A stretch of DNA of 64,000 nt from Rosa chinensis (Eukaryota; Streptophyta; Magnoliopsida; Rosales; Rosaceae), in NCBI RefSeq assembly GCF_002994745.2, contig NC_037091.1, positions 1,612,001 to 1,676,000 of the forward strand. The letters run 5' to 3'. The stretch's first letter is position 1, and each line of letters begins with the position of its first letter. Position numbers and translations under genes: made by a program. The notes beneath the pieces were generated by a model. It searched no databases, had not been told where the DNA came from, and saw only the letters and a program-made list of their open reading frames with translations. Positions 11,113-23,400 of this stretch are shown one piece after another.

Positions 11113-11619
11113 TTGTTACAAAACAATCGATTTGAAAAATGTACATACCTCCACTATTATGGAGGAGTTGCTATGTCACCAAGCATGTGCAACACCCTCT
11201 TTGGAGGGCCCACAATCCATAGTGGGACCCAACCGCGACATGCATCCTGTAGTCCGATGTCCAAGCTACGCCACGGTAGTTGGAAGCGGCCAATACCTCG
11301 CCGGGAAGTCACTTTCCCGGCCTTGCCAAGTTGCCTCCATAATGAGCCTTTATGCACTAGAATAGTGGGTTTTGCATCCCATATTGAAGAAAATGTACAG
11401 GCAAGGGGTTCCCTTACCTATAAAAGGGACCCCTCCTCCCACTTAAACTCTATCCCATTACATCTCTTGTAATCCCCAAGGCCCAAATACACTAGTAAAG
11501 TTTTCAAATGAACATAGTATCCCGCTAAGGTGGGAGATGAACAACTAGACTTTGTGTGTGTGTGTGTGTGTCTCTCTCTCTCTAAACGTTAACTAGAGTC
11601 ATCGGTTCTAACGTTAACA
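11113..11619 (+). mobile_element. LTR-like or TRIM-like block with its own TATA box
   Basis: A block that is GC-richer than its surroundings starts 'tgttac' and ends 'gttaaca'. It holds a TATA-like 'cctataaaaggg' at about 11420 followed by transcript-like sequence, then (TG)n(TC)n at 11552-11583. The layout is that of a solo LTR. I could not find target duplications, a PBS or a PPT, so the boundaries and class are tentative. ORFs across it overlap in three frames and are not convincing. Confidence 0.4.
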
Positions 11620-12407
11620 AAAAACTTTCACACCTTTGTCAGCCCTTCAACTTTAGCATGTTAAATTAGACATTAAAGCATGCTTTGAAACATAATCTTT
11701 AGTATGTTAAATTAGACACCTGCAACAATATTCTCTCTGGCAATTTTTTTTTTTTTGTGAGATCCAAGCAGCAACATTCTCTTAATGGATATTTTACCTA
11801 TTATTGTTGGCTAGAGCTCTGTGGGTGTTTGGATCTTCTTCCTTTGTTCTTTCAAATCCATATTTCAGAAATATTCTTTATGGATCCTTGAGTGTGTCTC
11901 TGATTACTCATTAGTCATCAGTAATTTATATCTTGGACAATTTTAAGTTGAGAACTATAGGACTATTTATGTAATATGCATCAAGGTAAAGCCTTGCACA
12001 CCGGTAACGTTCTCTCCATTATGCTGGAAATTTTGCCATCTCAAAATCAGAAATAGCAAGCATCGATAAGAATATGTTCACTCAGTCAGTGTATTGCAGT
12101 GAAATACTTTCTTTTTTTGTGTTGTAATCAATTTGTTATATACTGCAAAGTTCAAATCCTGGTCTCTACCTCCTGTTGAGGGAAGTTAGGAACATTGCTA
12201 TATTTTCAACCACTTTTAAATCCAGGATGTATGTTATGTATCATTGCTTTTCTAGTTGCTATTCTAGAAATAGTAGCAATGCTTTAGTCATGTTTTGTTG
12301 AGCTTGAAAATTGGTTTCTGTGCTGAGCATTTTTTTTCCCCTTCTTCTGCAAGATAGAGGTTAACTGAGAGTCAAGAGATCAGAAGAGATTAGATAGTAC
12401 CAAGGAC
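11620..12407. other. Upstream region of the S1-type gene
   Basis: No gene was seen. A possible 5' UTR acceptor ('tcttctgcaag') lies at about 12344-12354, just before the coding start. Confidence 0.4.
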
Positions 12408-12821
12408 ATGGCTTTCACCACCAGGACCCGGTTGTTGGTAGCGATTTTGTTGCTCCAGTTTATATGGATGTGCACTGCAGATGTCACATTTCCGAAGCAG
12501 AAACGCATTATTGTCACTAATAATTTGGGCAGGAGCTCGAGCCTTACAATGACGTGCAAATCCAACCAAGAAGGTGATCTTGGCCTCCATACATTGCCCC
12601 CTCACACCTCGTATGAGTACAATTTCCGATTCTCCACTGAAATATACTGCAACTGGAAGTGGCCAAATGTATTCCACCGATTCAATATCTTCATACAGTC
12701 GAGAGAGAAACCAGAATGCACAGATACCAGATGCACCATTTCATGGAGTACATTACCTAGTGGCCCATGCCAGTTTAACCCCAAGACGAAGAAGTATGAT
12801 TACTGTTTCAAATGGAGTTGA
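12408..12821 (+). CDS. S1/SPH-type self-incompatibility-like secreted protein
   Basis: This is a 137-residue intronless ORF. Residues 1-24 are a clear signal peptide (basic start, LLVAILLL core, ending CTA). The mature part shows the plant S1 family pattern: VTNNLG near the start, TCKS, a 'GLHTLPP..SYEYNF' segment, F-x3-IYCNWKW, six cysteines in all, and a terminal CFKW. Papaver S1 is the stigmatic self-incompatibility determinant. Most family members in other plants are small secreted proteins of unknown role, so a mating role here must not be assumed. The length fits the family (about 130-150). The ATG directly precedes the signal peptide. The gene is followed at once by trinucleotide microsatellites, and no related copy is seen nearby. 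Confidence 0.88.
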   Translation: MAFTTRTRLLVAILLLQFIWMCTADVTFPKQKRIIVTNNLGRSSSLTMTCKSNQEGDLGLHTLPPHTSYEYNFRFSTEIYCNWKWPNVFHRFNIFIQSREKPECTDTRCTISWSTLPSGPCQFNPKTKKYDYCFKWS

Positions 12822-12857
12822 TTAGGATCTTAATAGTGTTGCTTATCATGAGAGTTC

Positions 12858-12910
12858 GTCTTCTTCTTCTTCTTCTTCTTCTTCTTCTTCATTATTATAT
12901 TATTATTATT

Positions 12911-12949
<39 letters not shown>

Positions 12950-12953
12950 TAAG
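12858..12953. repeat. Compound trinucleotide microsatellite (TTC)n(ATT)n(ATC)n
   Basis: Three adjacent arrays lie in the probable 3' UTR of the S1-type gene: about 11 TTC, about 6 ATT and about 13 ATC units. Such arrays are usually length-polymorphic. Confidence 0.95.
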
Positions 12954-15118
12954 TTTGAAGCAATTTAGGGTTAATGGATTGTAATTTGTAAGTGAGAAGA
13001 CTCAATTTCTACGTGGATTGTCACTTTCCTATTTAATATTCAGATATAAAAAATTTAGTGTATTATTGTGGAATGTTCATACTGTCACGTCATGTTCATA
13101 ATCAGATTGCAATGAATTAGACATAACTTTAGAGAATAACAGTATAGAAATGACACAATGATAGGACTAGGACTTAAAAGCTCTTGGTTCGATGCGACAA
13201 TTCTCTAGTGGTTACTCACGGTGGGGATTGAATCCAGTGGGCAGTTGATCGGTAGACCCTAGATTTCGTCACACTTTGTTATTTGATGCAAACCCAGATA
13301 GCATGTGAAATAGACCGAAGAGCCGTATATGCTTATAAAGTCAGAATAAGATAGTACATTCAGTCACACTTCAGTGTATTTGTTATGATAGTTTATACAA
13401 TAAGATGGCCTTCTCAAAACCAAGTTTCTGCAGTTCATGACAGAATTAAATCTTACTGCGAATCAATTATCCTGTGAACAACTCTATATCTTCGGCCCAT
13501 TGCAAAACCAAGTAGAAGTGTAGAACTTTAGACGGACATCATTTCTCCACCACCAGACAGAAATACAGAAATGCCATGCTTTGGACTGTAGATCTTTACA
13601 TTTCTCTGCTTTTAAAAAGCAACTATTTTAAATACCAGGATCATTATGTAAAGACGATAAAGCTTCGTAGTCTTCAAGTAGAATCAGTCTTGTTACACGA
13701 TATCTTTTAATCAAACAAACTATAGCTCCAGGTTCCACAAACTTCTCCATATTGGAAAACATCACAACAAAAGAGAAAGAAAAAAAAAAACGAAAGAAAA
13801 CCACATGAACAAAGCCCTCACCAGGGAGCAGAACTTCAGATAACAAGGTATGAAGGGAAGGGAGGCGGGTTATGAACCCAGTCCAGGGAGAACTCCAACA
13901 CTGAAGCCAATGACACAACACAATCGGCTGCAGCATTCACTTCCCTACTTTGTCATCTATTTGAAGCCTCAAATTGATGTTTGCTGAATAAACAGTTCTG
14001 TTTTAGCTTTCACTATAAACCCAATAGCACAAAAAAATATCCTTTCCGCCACCAAGGCTTTCGGCGACTGATTCATCATAGGTAAAAAACAAATTGTGTG
14101 CACAGACCAATCACTTCAGGACGATATTTCTGATAATGTAAGATCTTTATGATTAGGTGCTCGCTTAAAGCATGTAAAGTTTGTTCCTCACTCTAGCACG
14201 TATATCCCAGGATAATCAACTAAGCAAGACTGGTGCTACTTAAAGAGAAACATGACGCTAACAATGGTTCTCAATTTGTTGATTTGAACTTAAAAATAGA
14301 AACATGATATGTTATAGAAGGTAGTATATCAGAAACATTTGTTATCGCGTGTGTTCTAACTTGAGACCAATATATGACCCGACTCTTTTGACTTCTATTC
14401 AATATGGCAAAGCCATCAGACCCTTAGCCATAACTGGCCGAGGTGACACTCACTGTAATCAATGAACTGGTGACCGTGCAAAGGCTGATATTGAATCTTC
14501 ATACACTTCTGCCAGCCATGTTCCAGCACTCCAATGACTGCAAGAGTATAATTGAAAAGAGAAAACTGCATTAGCATCCTACATACATACAGCATAATTT
14601 TATTGATTTAGAAAAGAAAAAAGGGACTTATGTTCTCTTCACAAATTATTTTGGAAGAGCATGCTTGAGACTGCTGCAGTAAATTCTTTTCTCCTTTCAA
14701 AACAAATGAAGTTACTTCCGGCAACATTTGAATAGCCTGTTGTATACATAAATGTTGGTCTAGACCCAATTCCTTTTTTACGGCATTCCTAGTTCTCATT
14801 TGGATTTTATTAAGATCTTCTGACACATTAGTTGATGAAGATGTAATCAATTTTATCCTAGTTTTCCTTAAGGAAGAAACCTAGATAGCACAGAAATGTA
14901 GAATCATGCTAGGTACAAGGAAAAGAGAATGTAAATTCGAAAAGCATTTAAAACTTTGGTGGACTGTAAAGGTAAATTGTTAGAAATTAGAAACTCTCAT
15001 TTGATAACATTAACTGAACAGCACAACCTTATACTACGGTTCAAAGTAGCTGCTACCATTGAGTATTTGAGTTAGTGCAGCATCAAACACCAATCAGAAC
15101 TCGAAGCTACCCAAAAGA
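12954..15118. other. Intergenic, with unresolved exon-like pieces on the minus strand
   Basis: A minus ORF at 14608-14850 (80 codons, containing RTRNAVKKELGLD and LPEVTSFVLKGEKN) looks protein-like. A second exon-like piece at about 14430-14538 has an AG acceptor. I recognise neither, and their splice sites do not join cleanly. They could be 3' UTR exons of the mTERF gene, which runs the same way, or decay of another gene. Confidence 0.3.
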
Positions 15119-16297
15119 TCATACATCCTGCAAATCAAGTTCCCCTTCATACACACTCAACAGGTTAGGCACTTGGCTGAGATATCTGGTCACAAACCTC
15201 TCCAAGAATTGCTTCTCTGCGGGCAGCACCGCATAAGCCAGACTCACATTTTCATCTACCAATCCTTTCTTCATCAAAACTTTGACAACCGAACACCTCG
15301 GGATGATCCTATTCTCCAAACTGAAACACAAAATTACAGGATATGTGGGAATCATTGATGCAGACCATCCCATCTTATTCACCAGAAAATCCATTGTCTG
15401 CATAATCTTCTTCTCAGACAAAATCATACACTGAGGGCTCTTCCTAAAAGCAGAGATAACATCATCATCAGACCAACCCCAACTCCTCTTGTAAATCTCG
15501 CGATTTCGATTCCATATGGCCCTACTGCTCTTCCCACACAATGCTCTCAGTGCAACAACAAAAGTTGACTTCTTCAAATCAAATCCCATCCCCCTGACCT
15601 CATTCACAAGCTGAACAAGCTCATCATGATTGTGCATCAACACTTGGGTGTCATGAGCAAGCAACAGAGAAATGCATGCTCTGGGCATACCCAACTCTCT
15701 CAAAGCCTCAATATTTGGCATCACATTCCTGGAATGATTCTCCAAGAACATCCAAGACCTGCGCTTCAGAACCGCCACAACATTCTCCTTGGAAATCATA
15801 TTCCTGAGGAAATTATAGGAGGGCACAATTTGATTCTCCAAGCTTCTTGACAAAAGATGTGGATTAAAACTTAGAACTCTGGCAAGGTCCACCCTTGAGA
15901 GCCCAACAGAGCTGAAAAACTCAATCTTGGGTGAAAGGGTTTTCTCAGGATCAGCTAAAAGGACTCTTGGGTGTGACTTGACCACCTTTGAGATCTGGGT
16001 TTCAGAGAGGCCATGGCTGCTCAAAAGAGCCAAAACAGAGTCCGCTCCTTCTTGGGATTGCAACTCTACCTTACTAGCTGCCAACTTTGCATCTTCTGGG
16101 GACAACCCACATGAGTTTATGAGGTAAGTGACAGTGAAATTGGCTTGCTTTGAGATTTCTGAGCTGACGGGTCTGTGAAGCAATTGACTTTGAACAGAAA
16201 AATTGGAGGGTTTTAGATTTCCAAGACCCAGACTTTTGGTCCTGGAAGAAATCAATCTACAGATAATTGGGTACCCTAATCTGAGCGCCGCCACCAT
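15119..16297 (-). CDS. mTERF-family organelle transcription factor
   Basis: This is a 392-residue intronless protein. The N-terminal 50 or so residues are rich in R, S and L with few acids, as in a mitochondrial targeting peptide (alternatively plastid). From about residue 50 come repeated approximately 30-residue mTERF units of the form 'G(L/M)...(I/V)..(V/L)..(H/F)P.(L/I)L', for example LLSSHGLSETQISKVV, SHPRVLLADPEKTL, SVGLSRVDLARVLSFNP and KMGWSASMIPTYPVIL. mTERF proteins bind organelle nucleic acid through stacked helical repeats and act in transcription termination, splicing or ribosome biogenesis. Intronless members of about 390 residues belong to the large expanded plant clade whose individual targets are mostly unknown. 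It is divergent from the SCAB gene, with under 400 bp between its ATG and the likely SCAB transcript start. Confidence 0.92.
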   Translation of the reverse strand: MVAALRLGYPIICRLISSRTKSLGLGNLKPSNFSVQSQLLHRPVSSEISKQANFTVTYLINSCGLSPEDAKLAASKVELQSQEGADSVLALLSSHGLSETQISKVVKSHPRVLLADPEKTLSPKIEFFSSVGLSRVDLARVLSFNPHLLSRSLENQIVPSYNFLRNMISKENVVAVLKRRSWMFLENHSRNVMPNIEALRELGMPRACISLLLAHDTQVLMHNHDELVQLVNEVRGMGFDLKKSTFVVALRALCGKSSRAIWNRNREIYKRSWGWSDDDVISAFRKSPQCMILSEKKIMQTMDFLVNKMGWSASMIPTYPVILCFSLENRIIPRCSVVKVLMKKGLVDENVSLAYAVLPAEKQFLERFVTRYLSQVPNLLSVYEGELDLQDV

Positions 16298-16640
16298 TTT
16301 GGATGATCAAGCTTCAATTTTGACAGCTAATTCTAAAACCCTAGTCTCTCTCCCTATCTGGGTTTTAGTAAAGATGCCACCTTTACCCTATTTTTCGGTC
16401 CAATCAGAAAACTACGTTATCTGAGATTATTCTGAGACAAACATACGGTACTATTCCCACGCGCTAAGATGTCACGCGCCACTGTGGAGTTTGGGTACCA
16501 ACCTGGCAGTTGGGGTGGGTCCGGAGTCAGTGGATGGGGCCGGCGCGTGAGCCTAGCAGAGCGGGGACAGTGTTTCAATTTGCGACCCCTTTTTTACAGA
16601 GAGTTACAATGATGATGAAGGTAAAAAGAACAAAAGGGAC
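16298..16640. promoter_or_regulatory. Shared divergent promoter, mTERF / SCAB
   Basis: The mTERF start codon (16297, minus) and the probable SCAB 5' UTR (plus, ending at a gtaagt donor at 16853) leave only a few hundred bases between opposite transcripts. The region is GC-richer than its surroundings ('cacgcgcc', 'ccggcgcgtg'). No TATA box stands out. Use as a bidirectional promoter is inferred from geometry. Confidence 0.4.
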
Positions 16641-16890
16641 CATTTTGAAGCCTTTTTCTTTTTGCTTTTGGAAAAGCAGTACCCAACCCACTTCCTTAGA
16701 TTCTTCTTCTGCTTCTTCCTCTTGTTGTTTCTGGGCTGTCTTATACTTTCTTGTGTCTACCTCCCACATATGTTTGAGAACAACAAGAAACAAAGGAGGA
16801 TCTCTTAAGCTTCTACCAGCATTTGTTTTGGTCACACTTTCTGTTATGATCTGTAAGTACAATTACACAATTTACAGCTGCATTTATGTT

Positions 16891-16921
<31 letters not shown>

Positions 16922-17467
16922 GGGGTACTCAGCTGGGTTTTAGTTCATGCATTGAATCCTGAAAGTATTTGATTTAGGCTTTACTGGATGAAGTTGCATG
17001 TGTTCTAAATTTGGAGTTCTGGGTTGCTCTTATTTTCATTTGTGAGCTTCATATTGCATAGTGATTAGCATAATGTTTCTACTTTAATGTACCTTTTCGG
17101 AAATTTTTGTGCTACTTGATGAAGAATATCTTGGTGGAGAAACTTTGAAATGTAGTTTACAATGATGGTTTGGTTTGGAACTAGTCAACTAGGGATAGAT
17201 GATTGTTGTGGCTTAGACTATCTGATCTAGATGGATGACTGAATCTCATTTTTCTATTTCTTTTTTCTTCTTTGTTTTTTTTTTTTTTTGATTGAGCTTC
17301 CATGACATGGTAGAGTCTGGGAATAAGTGGGATGTCGAACATGTATGCATCTGCTGTTTTGTTCATTAATTGCTGTTGATGGTTCTTGTTAAGAAGATCT
17401 GATATTTGTTAATATTGCTGAGGTCTAAGTTTGTTTTGGCTTTGACAGAGGACTATAATCTGAAGCA

Positions 17468-20400
17468 ATGACGAAGATAAGTCCTGAATTCGAAGAGAAT
17501 CTCACAGCAGAGGGAGTTCTTTCAGTTTCAGCTGATGTCAGCTTCATTTCTAATGGTTTCCCAAAGTACAGACTAGGACCTGATAATCAGATTCTGGATG
17601 AGCCGAAGGGGGGTAGCGATGGTCCAACCTTAAAAGAGGTAGTTGAAGAAGAAATGACCCAACTGTCAGAGCAGCATAAACGTCTTTCAGTTCGTGACCT
17701 TGCCAGTAAATTTGACAAGAACTTGGCTGCTGCTGCTAAATTGTCTGAAGAGGTTTCCTACATTTTCATCAGTTTTCATTCTAGATGTACTAAAGCTCAT
17801 ACAAATAGTAAAATGATGACAAGTTGCACTCTTCCATTTTGAAAAAAAAAAACAGGCAAAAATTAGAGAAGTGGCTTCTTTGGAGGGACATGTTCTTTTG
17901 AAGAAGCTGAGAGATGCATTGGAATATTTGAGAGGGCTTTTAGCAGGGAGAAACAAGGAGGATGTGGAGGAAGCTATTTCTATGGTTAGTTTTCCATGAA
18001 CTTTGGTTTTAGTTGCCTTGCTTATATTAACAGTCTGCCCCTAGAATGTGGGATATGTAGAATTTCACCCACTTCAACTATGAAAATGCTTTACAATTAA
18101 AGGAAGTAGCCTTGTAACAGATTTGCTTGTATTTGTTATGTTTCTTCAAAACCCAATATGAGCAAATTATATTGGTGACAGTCTGGTGGTTCGGAGATCT
18201 TTTGCTTGTTTCAATTTTATTGAGATAGATTATATTAATTAGTATTGTGGTCCTCTCTTAAGTCCGAACACTTCGATAGACCTTTCAATATTACAATCCC
18301 CAGAGCCTAGATCTCATCTCATTTGTGCTTTGCGCTTCTGATGTCCTTTTTACTTTCATCATAATTATGTTTCTGAAGAAAAATGATTTCTACATGGGTA
18401 CCACCTTTGACTACAGCATTTTGTTAGATGATATGATATGCTGTCTTTGGTTTGTTTCCTCATGTTCTGAAACTACATAAAAGTTCATATGAGAACTAAG
18501 TGATGAATGATGCTGCAATTTGTTGACTAAAATACACCTGATCTGGACCTGGATGTGCATTGTAAATTTGTCATTCCGAGGTTCTAAAGTAATTCATTAT
18601 TTGAATCTTGGAACATAGAGAAAGCCAAATGGCAGCAATTAGGATCCGAAGTGGGTTGAACAAGTGTATACTTCAGCCTTATGGTATATTATTGTAACAG
18701 AGTCCAGATATATCCTAGGAAATTGTAGACCATTTATGATGCGGCTTTCTTAGGGCTTGTTTAACATCAAAAGTAAAGTTGTGCAATCCCACAGACAACA
18801 CAGGATCTAAATAATACAGCCTTTTGCTACATTCTTGAGTGAGATGGTATAGTTCTTGTTGGTTCAAGACAAAGTTATAACCCCAATTGCTTAATCAACA
18901 GCAATTCCTTCCTCTCAATTTTGGCCCTCTCTCTCTGTCAAGGAAACTGCTAGGGGAACAAAATATAATTACGTGAAAGCTTACAAGCTAATCTGGGAGT
19001 GCAATTTTACAGTATGAATTATTGTATACCAAATTGCTAGGTCAATAACAAAAATACCTTTCCATCCAACACAGAAAACCTTTTATCTTCTGTCATGTTG
19101 TATTCCCATCCATCCCCTGCTTTCTTTCGTGACCGTGCTACTTCTTTTCACTTGTTTAGTGTATGTAGTGTGGAACAGCTTCTTTTTCTTTTTTCTTTAC
19201 AAGGGCATTACTTGACCTATTAATATATGATAACTCTATGTAGCAATATAAAAAAAATAAAAAAAGTTGATTATGTAGACTGCTTATACTTTTGGTTTCT
19301 TTCCCTTTGTTATTGTGTTTCTTTTGTTGTGAATAGGAAGGTTAAATATACCCAACTGTCTTCTTTCATGCAGGTGGAGGCTTTAGCTGTTAAGTTGACT
19401 CAAAAGGAAGGAGAATTGATTCAGGACAAGTTTGAAGTGAAAAAGCTAGCCAGCTTTCTCAAACAGGTCCTTTATGCCTTTTGGAATTTGCATATGTATT
19501 TTCTAGAAAATGATTTCTGTAAGGATTTATAGTAACTCTAAAGAATACAAAGGTCATAGAAACTCTTGCATCTTAAAATTCTACAATCAAGCATTCAGAT
19601 GTGAATGTGTTTCAATTGTGAAAACATGCATGCAACTGAACAACCAGCTTCAGTTACCCTCTTCCTTCAGCTTCAGTTTTCTCCCAGATGCACCTAAATT
19701 GTACCAGCTCACCCATTAAATTATTATATTTCAAGAAAAATGAAATTGGTTCTAATTTTGTTTGCATTTTTATATATAGACTTCTGAAGATGCTAAAAAG
19801 CTGGTTAGCCAAGAGAAATCTTTTGCCTGTGCTGAAATCGAAAGTGCAAGGGGAATAGTCAAGAGAATTGGAGAGGCTCTTGAAGAACGAAACAGAACTA
19901 CAGAAGATCCTAAAAAACAGGTTTGTATGAATTCCATATGGTTCTATTTTATCCAACAGGACTTGTTACCTCTTTCAATGATGGGCCAGCTTTTTATGGA
20001 TAGCAGGCTTAGTTAGGAAAAAAAAAAGTTTCTTAAGCATTCAATCTGATTTATCAATCAGTATCTGGTTAAGTACAAGTTATTTCTAGGCCATTATTAG
20101 AAATCCATGGGCACATCTCATCCTTGAACCCTAACTAAGAAGCACAGACTGCCAATGTGTTTGTACACTGCACATCTTAAGGGCACCCATTTAATGTGGT
20201 ACTGTGCTAAAACTCATCTTTAGAGTTAGACACATTCCTGATCAGCAGGATCCGAGCTTGACAAACAGTAACCCTTGTCCCTTTTCAAGATGTGCTTGTT
20301 TAGGATGTATGTTTTAGCTCTGGTGTTTTCTGTGCTCAAATCATGAGATTTAAAATCAAAAACTAAGCCTTAATGGGAATTTTTACCTCTTAAAGGCCTT

Positions 20401-23400
20401 CCATCTGGAAGGGAAAAAGGTTGTCCTATGACTTAAACAATGGTTAGGCAGACAAGATCCTGCTCCTAAAGGAATGCGCACGCACAAGAAGTTTCAACGG
20501 TGGATGTTCTCAGCCCCTCCACCCTTCAAGGGTTTTCCCTCAGAAAATCAGCCAATTCAGAAACCATTCTCCTACAAATTGAGCAAACAAACTTAAGCTG
20601 CTCAATGGATTTGAAATAAAGATGATTACTGATTAACATGGTATTAGGTTAGGTGCCTGGTTATCGACGAGATATTCTAACCTAATACTTATTTAGAAAA
20701 ATTAAATGATAATTACTTATTTGTCTTCAAATTGGAAGATTGGTTTTCTCGATTTTTATGGCAGTATGTCTTCATGCCTTGCCAGGAAATTACAAAACCA
20801 AACTTTTTTTCGTTTGCCCTTCATATATTTTTCTCACCATGTTTTACATCTTTTCATAGTGATGGAATCTGGAAGTCACATCAGAGAAAATTGTGATCAA
20901 AAGAACCTTTAAATTCTACATCAAAGGAACTGATGATTTCTTATTTTGTATTTGGAAATGCAGGATGTGGAGGAACTAGTTGAGGTGGTCCAGGAAGCTA
21001 GGAGAATTAAATTGATGCATCAGCCAAGCAAGGTGTTGTGCTATTTTCTGAATTTCGAATTCTTATTTTAATATCTGGTTTATGCTTGTATTTCTTGATG
21101 CTACTTGTTTGAGTTGATACATGACTTTGTAAATTGTAATTGAAAGCATTACATGTGGGTCTATGAAAGGAGCGTAATCTTTAAGATTAAACTGTTTAAT
21201 ACAGCATATGCCTCACTTACATATTCAAAGATTTCAGTTTACAAACTTTCATTTTTTTAGTGTTGTAGCAGCTTTAGTATTGATGAACCATTAGATCAAC
21301 ACTTGAAGCATATGTAGCCTCATTCCTGCTTTTATAAAGGATGTATTTTCTTATCCCTTAATTGTCAAATATAGTTCAGATATCTGGAAGAATATGTAAT
21401 TTTTAATGTCCAAAATATTTTTCTTTTCAGTCATCTTTCTAGTAGTACTACACTACTAATTAGTTTATGATTGAAAAACTATTCATCATTATGCGTTGCA
21501 ATTTTTCTATAACTTATAAACCAGAATGCTGTTTTTTTTTTTTTTTTTTTTCACTTCAACATGGTAGACCTGCCTCTTTCTTATCATTGCAACACCTACT
21601 GATCATTGATTTAATTCTAGTCATACTAGCCATCATGTTTAATTGTATATTTGGATTACATAATTAATCTTGATGCAATTAACTTTAGGTGATGGACATG
21701 GAACATGAGCTTCGTGCATTACGAACACAGATTCGAGAGAAATGCATAGTTTCAGTGAAGCTTCAGAAAGAGGTTTGTACAATTTTAGAGATTCTTATCT
21801 TCTTCAGATATATACTCAGATATACCGTATTCTTTCTGGTCTGCATGACTTGCTTCTCTACTTCTATTTTCCAGATAAATCCCCAAGTAATTCTGAATTA
21901 GTGAAACTTGAATTTTAGAACCTTAAGTTTAGCAAATAACTTCATGGCAGAACCAAAGTGCTGTTGGAGCCTGCTGTAGAAAATGCCAAGCATTAAAGAA
22001 CATTATTTAAGAGACCTAAAGAACCTGTAGGAGATATATTGAGGGTTGGATCTTTAATAGAATGTGGAGGAAAAAAGATCTCCAAAGTTGTCTTTTATTT
22101 CCAAGTAGTATTTGATATCAGTATCATTTTGGATATCCACATAGGCGTCACTGTCATAACAAGTACTACAGGTCCTTTATCTGCACCTAAGACTCTCTGT
22201 TCCCTGAATGTTCGAGCCATTTAGAATTTTATTCCTGAGAATTTTTTAGTGCTAAATGTTCAATTTCTGTCTGCTAAATACTATCCAGGAAAGCTGTATA
22301 AAGTCAATATTATGCATTCATTGACTCAGATATTGTCTGAGATCTCTGCACACTTTCATTTGTTTCCTATAATTGTTTGTAATTATTCCCTAATACAGCA
22401 TTTCCTTTTCATTTAGTCAATATCTCTATTGTTTATGCAACTTCCAGAAATGCAGAAGTTATGATTTTGCCCTACCTTATTTCCCTATTCTTCCCAGCTG
22501 GCAATGAGCAAGAGGGCAGAGGAGAACAAATCTCGCGGATACACTATAGTTGGTTCTGAAACTCTAGGTTCGTATCTACAAATCCAAACTTGCTCAGAAA
22601 ATGCTCCACAGCTTTCAAACTGTTCAATCCAGTGGTATCGTGTTTCACCAGATGGCAGCTGGAATGAAGCTATTTCAGGTATTCATGCGACCAATGTATC
22701 AAATTTGAGCTCTTACAAAAGAATTTCAAGCTGGAAGTTTTTGTTTGGTCAAGTCCAATGATACAACTCTTTGGCTTTCATAGTGAAATTTCAATCTAAC
22801 ATGGTATCTATAGTTTAGAGAGTCATAGGTTTGTAATCTAACATGGCAAAATTGAAATCTATCAGCACTTGTAGTCCTGAGTCATAGGTTTGAAATGTCT
22901 CATTCCGATACCCCCATTTATCAATTAAAAATGCCAGACATAATGTGTCTATCCCCTTGATGAGGCTGCATGTGCAGCATGTGAGGGTCAGGTTGTTCTC
23001 CCTCACTGTCGTTCTTAAACCTTTTTCTCCAACTGCTCTATGACTACTTCAGTAATGAAATTTTAACTCCTAAAGTTTACAGTCCTATCTGCTTGCCTGT
23101 TGTAAGTTTACTTGTTCTTGGAGAATAATTGTAAGTTTTAACTGTTGTTGGTTCACATGTACAGGGTTTCTTCACAATAATATGAAAATAATCAATAATA
23201 TCTGAATCATGCTATAGTTTTTTATACGATGTCCAACTTATATGGCTGAATTTCTATCTCATCAGGTGCCAATAAATTAACTTATGCTCCAGAGCCCTTT
23301 GATGTTGGAAGAACCTTGGGTGCAGACATTATTTCCAATGGTCAAAAAGTGACAGTTACAACTGCTGGTCCAATTGATCCTGGTTGGTTTTTTCTGTTTT

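Noticed and set aside
11053..11472. Overlapping ORFs of 139, 77 and 66 codons in an LTR-like block
   Set aside because: They overlap in different frames and cross a TATA-like box, with no domain or codon signature.
12390..12825. Alternative-frame and minus ORFs over the S1-type gene
   Set aside because: Only the 12408 frame has a signal peptide and S1 landmarks.
13150..13270. tRNA-like B-box text (ggttcga, gattcaatcccc), possible SINE
   Set aside because: A and B boxes are not in the correct order and spacing, and no poly-A end or duplication was found.
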